Below are positions 55,101-64,000 of a stretch of DNA of 64,000 nt, in pieces. Within the stretch, counting starts at the first letter, position 1. The number at the start of each line of letters is the position of its first letter. The stretch is from Adiantum capillus-veneris (taxonomy: Eukaryota > Streptophyta > Polypodiopsida > Polypodiales > Pteridaceae): NCBI GenBank assembly GCA_014529385.2, contig CM043960.1:123901043-123965042 (forward strand), read 5' to 3'. The notes under the pieces were generated by a model. It was given only the letters and a program-made list of their open reading frames with translations. It did no database searches and was not told the DNA's origin. Made by a program: the position numbers and the translations under genes.

Positions 55101-56130
55101 ACGCATTCAAGATGCATGCGTAGGTGATCGCAACTGGGGAGACGCCCTCGCTTCGCATCTGCTAAAAGCAGATAAGAGCTTTCTGGCCCCGCCCCTATTT
55201 GAAAAATCTTCCAATCAATGCATTCAAGAGTCCACACTCTGGACAAGAAGCTCTTCGAGCACTTGCATAGAGCCACATGCCTTCAAGATGTAAGCATAGC
55301 CTTCAAGACAAAAGCATAGGTGACTGAATTTGGAGCGATACACTTGTTTTTCATCAGCTGATAATAGCTTAGAGGCTTTTGCCCTGCTCTTGTTGTGCAC
55401 ATTCTGCAATCAGTGTATTCCAAGAGGCAACATTTTGGACATGAAGCTCCTTAAGCACTTTTTGTGCTTTCTCAATTGCACCACATTTGGCATACATATC
55501 GACCAAGACAATACCAAACACGACATCTTTTTTCAACATCATCATCTTTGTGAATTTTTGTGCCCATATCAGTATCTTGCATAGAGCCACATGCCTTCAA
55601 GATGCATGCGTAGGTGATAGAGAGGCCCTCGCTCCGCATATAGACTAGAGCTTTCTGGCCTGAACCTCAAGAACCTTTTGTGCGCTGCAAGGCACGACAT
55701 TTTTCACTAATAGCACCACTACGACTGTTGGAGAAAGGCCTAGCCGTGATCAACATATCCGGCAACCAACTCGCTCTAGGAGACAACATCCTTGCCACAG
55801 CCAAGCTAGGCATATCCTACAATCAACATGTCTCAAGAGACGACCTTTCAGAAAAAAAGCCCACCAAGAAAGTCTTTCGTGCTTTCATAAGGGCACCACA
55901 TTTGGTGTACATATCAACCAGCATATTGCCACACACAACATGTTTGTCCAACGGCCCCCTCATCACAGCGCCTGGCTGCATAGGTGATTTCATTTGAAGA
56001 AAGGCCTTTCCTTTGCGTTTGGTGAAAACATCTCAATGCTTCCTTGCCTCAACCATGTAGTGCATATCTAGTGAAAACATCTTAGCTATGAAGAAAGGAC
56101 TTTCCTTCACATTTGGTGAAAACATCTTAA
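52150..56130 (-). pseudogene. Heavily decayed PPR gene or gene cluster
   Basis: At least twelve places on the minus strand keep the PPR triplet signature LVDMYAKCG or a close relative (near 52267, 52525, 52740, 53040, 53262, 53366, 53950, 54190, 54475, 54776, 55476, 55888). Many are spaced 200-300 bases, as PLS triplets are. Others read ILKACG or WNTLIAECAQQ. The best piece is 55369-55590: VVFGIVLVDMYAKCGAIEKA then NVASWNTLIAECAQQ. No frame runs more than about 95 codons. No deaminase domain was recognised. It is on the opposite strand to the intact gene 2.5 kb away. Confidence 0.85.
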
Positions 56131-56192
56131 TCCTTCCTTGCCATAGCCATGCTGGCATATCCTGCAGCGAATACCTCTGAGAAAGGATGCCA

Positions 56193-56692
56193 ATCAAGTG
56201 TGAAGGAAAGGCTGGTCTTCATGGCTTGCTCAACAATCTGCTTGTAAAACCTTGCTATAATCAACCCTACTGCGTTACAACTCCCCCAACAACAATCGCA
56301 ACGTGACCCTCAATGAGAGGTAGCAGTACCACAACCCAATGCGGGCACCAAAGCTCAAAACAAATGAGAATGAGAGGCTAATGTCTTGCTGCACTGAATC
56401 TGCTCCCTAAACCTGCTTGACAGTGCACAACTCACAGCCTCCTTGATCAAGTGCGAAGGAAAGGCCTTTCTTCATGGCTTGCTCAACAATCTGCTTGTAA
56501 AACCCTACTATAATCAACCCTGCTGCGTTACAGCTCCCCTAACAACAATGCCAACGTGACCCTCAATGAGAAGTACCACAACCCAATGTGGGCACCAAAG
56601 CTCGAAACAAATGAGAGTGAGAGGCTAATGTCTTGCTGCGCTGAATCTGCTCCTTGAACCTGCTTGACAATGCACAACTCACAGCCTCCTTG
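56193..56692. repeat. Tandem duplication, ~250-bp unit, two copies
   Basis: 56193-56445 and 56446-56692 match closely from ATCAAGTG to CAGCCTCCTTG, with small indels (for example GGTAGCAGTACC against GTACC). Coding potential is not evident. It begins where PPR similarity stops. Confidence 0.9.
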
Positions 56693-57289
<597 letters not shown>

Positions 57290-57502
57290 GCATATATGCA
57301 TGTATGTATATATTAAGACCAGAAAGAAGACCTTGAGCACCAGAAATACGACCTCAAAGGCTCAAATGGGTACCAAGAATGGGCCCTTTGTTTGGAGCTT
57401 TTCTGGCCACAATGACATGTACAACTTGACCTTTTTCCCGAGGAGGATGCATGCCAACGATAGGATTTGACATACATCTTTCCTTCTTAATCCATTTTTC
57501 AG

Positions 57503-58792
57503 AATTAGGCTAGAGTAAATCTAGTTTAAGTAATTTAAAAACACTTAATAAAAGAACCAATAAGAATTAAGCTCTCTAGAAGACTATTGGACAGTATCCC
57601 AAGAGGACCAATGAGCATTCAGCAGCCCAATGGCTTGCCTGATTCCTATTGGCCAGGAGGCAAAGGGGTCCAATGAGAGTTTAGTTGCATTTATTAATTA
57701 CCTAAAGCTCTCACAAAAGGGGAAAGGGGGACACATGTCAGAAGGCTATCACTTATGCTGCTTAATTTCCATTGGCTAGGCTTGGGGAGGTCCAATAGGG
57801 CTGTAGCATGAGCAATTAGCAAGGGGGTTTGACCAAGAGAGAGAGGGGGCTGATTTTTGCAAGGCATTATCACACACACACTCACACAATCTCATGTGTG
57901 AAGCAGACTCTCTCTCCTTCTCAAGCTTTAATGGAAAGCTTACCACCTACTTCAAGCTTGTGAGAAGGGAGGCCTACATCAACAACTCTTGGCTTTGTGA
58001 TGCAAATCCAACCAAGAGCCAAGCTTCAATGCATGCTCATCTCGTCTACCATGCTAATTACTCCATCCTCTATAGTAGATGCTACCATTGTTTTGGGGAT
58101 AGTTGGCACAGAAACAGGGTTATCGATGGCCATAACAGAAGCATATGTAGAAGCAGAACCAGTCGGCTAGACTCAAGTTTGGAAGTAATCAGCATTGAGG
58201 TCACTGATACATCAAGGGGGCAAAAGGCATACATATTGGTGTAGTAGGGGTATAAACCCGAAAGATGGGGCCCTTGAAACCTGGCTCTAGAAAAGGAAGC
58301 CTCAATATTTGCCCACATCTTTCTCGTAAGAATACTCCTTCTTCCTCTCAATCTACTCTCATACCCCGCTAGCTCTCACCATCTTCGAAGGTGTGTGAGG
58401 TCTTGGGTCTGAGACCGTGAGGGAATTGATGTTGTGTTTGATAAGTGTTCTGCTTAGTGCATGAAGTTTCCATCTCCATTGCACTAGCTAGTATTGAAGG
58501 AACACAAAGAATTGTATTGTAAAATGTCTCTCTTGATGGGAGAAACCATAATAGAAAGCCTTTTGGAGGGGGACCGGCTCCATGCAAATCCGGTCCTCAA
58601 CTGGTGTCAATTGCTTAATTTCTCTCTCTTTTGAAGTATTGTTCATGCTATCTAACTAGGTGTTATGCTTTTTGTTGCTCACTCCACCCAAGCACTCTTG
58701 TTAATCTCATTAGGAATCTATTCTAATGAAACACTCACTATATTCATGCTATTTTCCACTACACACAAGTTATTAGGCTATTAAATGTTACA
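57503..58792 (+). repeat. 5'-truncated 5' LTR of element D
   Basis: Reverse complement of the element A LTR from AATTAGGCTAGAG onward, ending AATGTTACA at 58792. Roughly the first 500 bases are missing. 58061-58318 replaces about 70 bases of the A-type LTR with unrelated sequence. Confidence 0.9.
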
Positions 58793-58793
58793 T

Positions 58794-58811
58794 TGGTATC
58801 AGAGCACAAGG
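58794..58811 (+). promoter_or_regulatory. tRNA-Met primer-binding site of element D
   Basis: TGGTATCAGAGCACAAGG, exact at the first 12 bases to the initiator tRNA-Met complement, one base after the LTR. Confidence 0.9.
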
Positions 58812-59205
58812 TTTCTCTTTTCTTGCTCAAGAAGGGAGGTCCTCAAGCTAGCTATAAATGGTTGGTACTATCAATTGCATGTGAGTAAGTAGAATAGGGA
58901 TTTTTTAGCCTTGCAGTGCGCGTGCCTTTGTGCAATTAACAGGGCATCATCGTCGAGAGCTATGGTAATAGTGGAGTTCTACGGGGCTTGCCTACGGCTT
59001 AACCACTATTGAGCTATTAGAAGCTTGATAGGATCCGGTGCTGTTTGATGCTGAATGACCCTCTCTTCTATTCCTTGCAATTAATGGTATTCAAGCCACG
59101 GGTACAGTAGCTTGAGTGCTTTTTATAAGGGGGTAAAGAGGAGTAGCAACTAGGGGTTGAAGTGCCAAACTACACCTAAAAAGTTTACACCTAAAAGTTG
59201 TTAGA

Positions 59206-59892
59206 TTGGCTGACAATAGTAAAGAGAGTGAAATTAATGTTGATAACTTGGATTTTGCTAATGAGCAAGCTACTAATGATGCCCCGATGCTTGTTAACTA
59301 TCTTGTTTCTAGGCTTCAACAAGCCATGGGCAATCCATCCCTCCAAAATAAAGTGCAACGACAGCTTCGTGCTCATGGGATTCTCCAAGCTCCCCACCAT
59401 GATGAGAGAACACCTAGGAAGCCTCCTTGCAAGACTTCCAAAAGAGGTCTCTCTCCGATTCAGGAAGAAGAAAAGGATCCATATGAAGGGCTCAAAAATT
59501 TGCTCCTTGATGACGCATCTCCTTCTCAAAGGAGAAATCAAGAGCCTCCACCGAAGGAACGAGAAAGAAGTGAGTCTCCCGCCACCTCGACGGAGATGGC
59601 TCCACGAAGACGGCGAGCTAAACACTCTCTATCCCCTCCAAAACGGAGAAGACTATCGCATACTTCTCCATACCATACTTCAAAGAGGGATGACAAAAAG
59701 CAAGAGAATAAAAAGGCGAGAAAGAGGACAGCCTCTTCTCCATCTTCTTCATTTTCTACCTCTTATGAAAGTGATGGTGAAGACAATGAAGATCAAGGCA
59801 AGAAAAAGGTGAGAAAGAGGTCACCCTCTTCTCCATCTTCCTCAAATTCTTCATCTTCTGAAGAAAGTGATGGTGCAACCTTTGAACCATAA
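59206..59892 (+). pseudogene. Gag N-terminal region of element D, start codon lost
   Basis: Matches MADNSKESEINVDNLDFANE of element A, but the first codon is TTG instead of ATG, so the normal start is mutated. The rest is in one phase for 228 codons: Arg/Ser/Glu-rich with SPSSPSSSNSSSSEESDGAT at the end, then an in-frame TAA where element A has GCA. It shows what the frameshifted part of element A encoded. Probably disordered. Confidence 0.85.
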
Positions 59893-60700
59893 AAAAGAAG
59901 AGGCCATAGGAAATCCTATGCCGCATGGAAGAGGTCGTCCGAGCTCAAGAAGTTCAAAGAGGGAGGGAAGAGCATCTATTTCCTTACCTACGATGGCACC
60001 TTTGGTGCTACGGACAAAGTCTTGACCATTATCCAACAATTCGATGCGGCGTTTGGAGATGAGGGCTTCACGGAGTCCTCTAAGCTACGCCATGTAGCTA
60101 TGCACTTTCAAAAGTATGCCAGACAATGGTGGTCTAGCCTACGAGCCAACGGTGAAGCTCCACAAACATGGAAAGCTTTAAGAGCTTCCATTATGAAGCA
60201 GTTTTTGGCTACCGATTTCAAGACAAAGTACTCACCGAATGGCGAAGCTTGAAGCTCTCTCCCTATGAATCCATTCACAAATATGTAGACAAGTTTTGGG
60301 ATTTACAACTCAAATCCACTGTCTTCAAGAAGTTGGATTTTGGAGAGCAAAAGCAACAATTTTGTGCGGGCTTAACTGAAGAAATGGCGGAGTATGTTAA
60401 CTCCCAAAGGCTACGCACCATATCGACGGTTATACACCATACTATGGTGGCCTCTCAAACCAATTTCCAAACGGGGGCTAAAAGAAATTCTAAGCCCACA
60501 GAAAACAAGGGTTCCAATGAGCCTAAGGGGAAGGACAATGTCCAAAAGTCTCCTAAGGGAAACTCCAACAAAGCTAAAGAGAAGGGAGTTTATAAAGGCA
60601 AAAATAAACTCTCTCCTGAAGAGCTTGAGCGTTATCGCAAGGATAACCGTTGTTTCAAGTGCAGCGAGCAAGGGCATGTGTATCGCGCTTGTCCCCAAAA
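59893..60700 (+). pseudogene. Gag capsid and zinc knuckle of element D
   Basis: The capsid reads on after the TAA: GGKSIYFLTYDGTFGATDKV, SSKLRHVAMHFQKYARQWWS. A frameshift near 60217 moves it to the phase with EWRSLKLSPYESIHKYVDKF and KLDFGEQKQQFCAGLTEEMA. The knuckle CFKCSEQGHVYRAC (CX2CX4HX4C) is at about 60653-60694 and in phase with the protease that follows. Confidence 0.88.
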
Positions 60701-61199
60701 GAACACCCGCCATGAACCTCCTAGAGCTACCTTGGTCAAAATCCAAGAGGAGGAAATTCACCACAAAGGATATTCTCTATGCCTTGCTTGGGGAAAGGTA
60801 AGAGAACATGATGCTTTTATTCTCTTTGACCCTGGTTCTACATACAATTTTATATCTATAGAGTTGGCTACCAAGCTAGGCATACAAGCCTATGAGATGG
60901 GAGATGTCCTACCCGCAGACGGTGCTTTCAAGGGGCAAGAAGCTTCAGTCACTCCCTTAATCGGGAAATTGAGGCTCCATGTCCAAAGCTATGTGGACAA
61001 AGAGGACTTCTTTATCTTTCCTCTCAAGCATGAGGATGTAATCCTAGGGGCACCATGCTTTGATCGCATGGCTGCCAATGTTAAATTCCCTAAAAGGAGA
61101 ATCTCCTTTAAGTTCAGGGAAAAAGATATGTATATAATGCTAAGAAAATGGGTAACACTATACCCATTGTACATACACAAGTTTTCAACAAGTCAATAA
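60701..61199 (+). pseudogene. Retropepsin of element D
   Basis: HDAFILFDPGSTYNFISIEL has the active-site motif FDPGST; HEDVILGAPCFDRMAANVKF is the ILG motif. A base is missing near 61135 relative to element A (ATATAATG for ATATAGATG), so the frame ends in an unrelated tail at 61199 and the true phase continues at 61148 in another frame. Confidence 0.88.
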
Positions 61200-61935
61200 A
61201 GAGCTCTATTTCCGTGTACATGATTTTTGTTAAAGATTCTCAAAATGAACCTAATGTTTTAGCAAAAGAAAATATACACAATCAAAAGGAATTAGAGTTA
61301 TCCAATTTTCTCAAGGGGTTTCAGGATGTCTTTATTGACGACATCCCTTGTGAGCTACCTTCTAAACGAGGTAATGATGACCATGCAATTGAACTTCTTC
61401 CAAGAAGTTCACCGCCTATCAAACCTCCTTATAGAGTTTCTCAAGCTCAACAAGAGGAGATTATGCGGCAAGTGCATGAGTTAGTTGAGAAGGGCATGGT
61501 TAAGCCTAGCTCATCTCCATTTTGTTCTTCTGTGCTACTAGTGCAAAAGAAAGACGACACATATCGTATGTGTGTCGACTATAGAGCACTAAATAGGATC
61601 ACTATCAAAAATAGGTTTCCCATTCCATGGGTAGAAGACCTATTTGATAAGCTACAAGGGTCCACCTACTTCAGTAGGATTGACCTAAAAAGTGGCTATC
61701 AAAAAATAAGGATAGTTGATCAAGACATTGTAAAGACCGCAATTCGCACTACGTTTGGTCTTTACGAATACATTGTCATGCCTTTTGGCTTGACCAATGC
61801 ACCAACCACATTCAACTGCTTGATGGAGAAGCTATTCAGGCCTCACCAAACCTTTCCTGGAGTGTTCATTGATGATATCATCATATACTCTAATTCATTA
61901 GACGAACACAAGAAACACCTCCAGGTAATATTTCA
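61148..61935 (+). pseudogene. Reverse transcriptase of element D, 3' truncated
   Basis: Contains [76 protein letters not shown] and the catalytic box GVFIDDIIIYS with both aspartates. It is cut after HLQVIF; the last ten or so residues of the open frame derive from copia DNA. Confidence 0.9.
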
Positions 61936-62700
61936 CTTGCAAGAAAGACAACTGTGTCTTGTATAGAGGCATTCAAAGCACCATTCATCTTCTGAAGAAT
62001 TCAACCTTCCACTCAAGGGCAAAGCACATTGAGGTGAGATATCACTTCATACGTACTTTTTGTGCAGAGGGAGAATGGACAACTAAAGCTAGGAAAGAAG
62101 CACACACGTGAAAATCTTGCAGACATGTTTACAAAGGTAGTCAAAAAGGAGAAGTTGAGCTTTTGATAATCTTCAATTGGAATTCAAGGATAAGAAGCCA
62201 GGATGGAGCGCAGTCAAGGGTTCGGCGGCCAAAAAGTGGCCGAAAAATGGTCAATCGGTTGGCCGGTTTCCGATAGTCAATGGCCGGTGTCTGATTTCTA
62301 GGCGAACTCGTCTTCTCAAGGACGGCCACACATGGGTACGTGGGAGAGTCCAACTTGGACTTGTCTACACAAGGGCGGCTACACACGGTTGCCTCTCATG
62401 AGAGAGGGCAGCCCGTTTGGCCTATAAAAGGAGGCCTCGTCTGCACACAAAATGCATTGTGAAGCTGATGAATCAAGGTGTATGTGAGGTGGTGAGAGTG
62501 AAGCAAGGTGGGAGCTCCATTAAGGGTATAATCCCTTTGTAAACTACTTCTAGTTTGAACTTCTAAAGCCATTGAGTGGCTTCTTTTTTGTGGATGTAGC
62601 TCACATTGGGTGAACTACGTATATCATGTGTTCTCTCTCTCTCTCTCTCTAACCTCTCGTGTGTGAAAATTATGTCTCTCCATTAAGTAAGCTACTATAA
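61936..62700 (+). mobile_element. 3' end of a Ty1/copia element (RNase H tail and probable LTR)
   Basis: 61960-62166 encodes the copia RNase H end: STIHLLKNSTFHSRAKHIEV, RYHFIRTF, then, after a one-base shift near 62095, ENLADMFTKVVKKEKLSF and a stop. Downstream DNA has a TATA box TATAAAAG at 62423-62430 and no coding sequence, fitting a 3' LTR; its borders are not determined. A CT tract lies at 62632-62651. Confidence 0.75.
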
Positions 62701-62799
62701 TATCTACTTAGCTATGCCCTATTTCCTAACAAGTAGCACCTTTGTAAAAGGTCTTGTAAGATGACAGACACTTCATAAGATGAGTCGCACATTCCTCTA

Positions 62800-63020
62800 A
62801 ATGTTTATGAAGATACTTTGTGAGAATTTTAATGATCTACCCATTTATTTGTGCTCTCAACCAAACCATTAAACTACGGATGGTAAGGGGAACAAAACAT
62901 GTATTGGCTACAAGAATGTACTTCTTACCACTAGCTTATTTGGGAAGAGGACCAATGGATTCCAATCCCCACTTTTTGAATGCATTTTGAGTAATGATAG
63001 CCCCTTGTTACATGGATTAT
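62800..63020 (-). pseudogene. Ty3/gypsy integrase fragment
   Basis: On the minus strand, AFKKWGLESIGPLP (about 62945-62990) matches the first catalytic block (FxxWGxDxIGPLP), with Glu-Ser in place of the catalytic Asp region. YHPxFNGLVESTNKW (about 62845-62890) matches the Glu block (YHPQxNGxVExxNK), with an in-frame TAG. Too short for lineage. Confidence 0.65.
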
Positions 63021-63164
63021 GCCTACACACTTTCCTCTCTTAGCCACAATGTTGACTCTCATCACCACAATTTTGGAGCATCGACAGTCACACATCGGCT
63101 ACACATACTACATCACATGTAAATTTGGTCCCATAGGTCATATATGACCTTTGAGGACAATAAT

Positions 63165-63172
<8 letters not shown>

Positions 63173-63238
<66 letters not shown>
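63173..63238. repeat. (CT)n(CA)n microsatellite
   Basis: About 15 CT units followed by about 17 CA units. Confidence 0.97.
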
Positions 63239-63239
<1 letters not shown>

Positions 63240-63269
63240 ATGGTGCAACCAAAGATACTCAATGAGCTT

Positions 63270-64000
63270 GATCATGGATGCTTGTTTTGGGTATTTCCAG
63301 ATTGGTATAGCCCTTGAAGACCAATTGAAGACTATGTTTATTCCTCCTTGGAGATGCTCTGTCTACCAAAGGATTCCATTTGATTTGGTTAGTGCATATG
63401 CAACTTTCTAGGGGTGGATGAATAAGGTGTTTGGACCCTACATGGGTAAGTTTAATTTCATGGTTAGTATCAAATATTACAATCCTAGGTATGAGCATTG
63501 ATCAAAGCTAAAGCTACATTTCCAAAGGCTTGATGAAGAAGACAACCAATTGAATCCAAAGAAATGTAACTTGGAAAAACCTCAAGTTCATTTGTTAGGC
63601 CATGTGGTTGTCTCACAAAATGGTACAGAGGTTGATCCTGAGAAGGTGAAGGCTCTTGGGTTGATGGAACCCCCATCAAATGCTCAAGGTTTGAATTTGT
63701 TTGTACATAAACTCAAGTATTTATCAAGTTTTGTATTCTTTTGCAATATGTGTCTTATCTTTAGAAGATGGGTCCACAAGTTCATGGATTTCAATGGATT
63801 GAAGATGCACATAAGCTTTTGATAGGGTTAAAGAGATTCTTTGTCAGTTTCCTATGGCATCCTCCAAATTGAGGATGATTTCTATGTTGCTATAACAATG
63901 GCTATTATTGCTATTGGAGTTGTTTTACTCTAGAAAGTGGGTAAGTCCTACAGACCAATCTACTTCAACAACATTAAGGTAATAAGTCCTAGAGAGATGA
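63270..64000 (+). pseudogene. Ty3/gypsy reverse transcriptase fragment, runs off the window
   Basis: FQIGIALEDQLKTMFIPPWR, CSVYQRIPFDLVSAYATF and GWMNKVFGPYMGKF (about 63295-63460) match palm motifs (canonical F.TPWG.Y.Y..MPFGL.NA.ATFQR.M). The YxDD box itself is not visible. NPKKCNLEKPQVHLLGHVVV and SQNGTEVDPEKVKALGLMEP (63550 on) form the connection motif. Stops and shifts interrupt. It is a different family from elements A and C2. Confidence 0.8.

Larger units (their letters stand above)
57503..61935 (+). mobile_element. Element D: truncated plus-strand copy of the element A chromovirus
   Basis: It has a 5' LTR (left part missing), a primer site, Gag, zinc knuckle, protease and the front of reverse transcriptase, all highly similar to element A read on its coding strand. 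Similarity ends sharply at TTTCA (61931-61935) in mid reverse transcriptase, where copia sequence begins. RNase H, integrase, chromodomain and 3' LTR are absent. Confidence 0.93.

Overview
The window reads as nuclear DNA of a vascular plant with a large, repeat-laden genome. The best guess is a fern (leptosporangiate). The evidence is: Ty3/gypsy and Ty1/copia LTR retrotransposons nested in each other over about 75% of the window; long CT/GT/TA microsatellites; no bacterial-style operons; and one long intron-poor pentatricopeptide-repeat (PPR) gene whose C-terminal deaminase resembles the 'KP' subclass known from hornworts, lycophytes and ferns. The species assignment is inference.

Layout. (1) 1-3.4 kb: a decayed Ty3/gypsy element on the minus strand. 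(2) 3.88-12.69 kb: a full-length Ty3/gypsy chromovirus ('element A', minus strand) with two ~1.6 kb LTRs, a tRNA-Met-type primer site, a polypurine tract, a C-terminal chromodomain and a perfect AGTCG target-site duplication; its frames carry several frameshifts and stops. (3) 12.7-15.45 kb: non-coding, with a probable LTR (starting ~13920) holding an 18-nt palindrome repeated three times. (4) 15.46-23 kb: a non-chromovirus gypsy element ('C1', plus strand) with its pol partly deleted and with a truncated copia element nested in its gag (17.35-19.9 kb, minus strand). (5) 23.70-29.25 kb: a nearly intact Ty1/copia element ('C3', plus strand), 192-bp LTRs with 5 differences, GTTCT duplication, and one long reading frame broken only by two TAG codons. 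(6) 29.55-44.3 kb: a second, much longer gypsy element ('C2') of the C1 family, interrupted by a 2.65 kb probable solo LTR (33881-36530) and by a copia fragment (about 40871-42380). C2 has a tandemly duplicated integrase N-terminal module and, downstream of integrase, an additional region with a second retropepsin-like domain followed by coiled-coil sequence. (7) 44.3-46.3 kb: intergenic, with a SINE-like Pol III unit and microsatellites. (8) 46.5-49.7 kb: the only apparently functional host gene, a PLS-type PPR protein with E and DYW-like domains, likely an organellar RNA-editing factor. (9) 52.15-56.1 kb: a heavily decayed PPR pseudogene region on the minus strand. (10) 56.2-57.3 kb: a 253-bp tandem duplication and a TA microsatellite. 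(11) 57.5-61.94 kb: a truncated sister of element A on the plus strand ('element D'), joined abruptly to the 3' end of a copia element (to ~62.7 kb). (12) 62.8-64 kb: gypsy integrase (minus) and reverse transcriptase (plus) remnants around a CT/CA microsatellite.

Most coding sequence is transposon-derived and broken. The two observations most worth follow-up are the KP-type DYW domain with its unusual DIG ending, and the extra protease-like/coiled-coil region of gypsy element C2.
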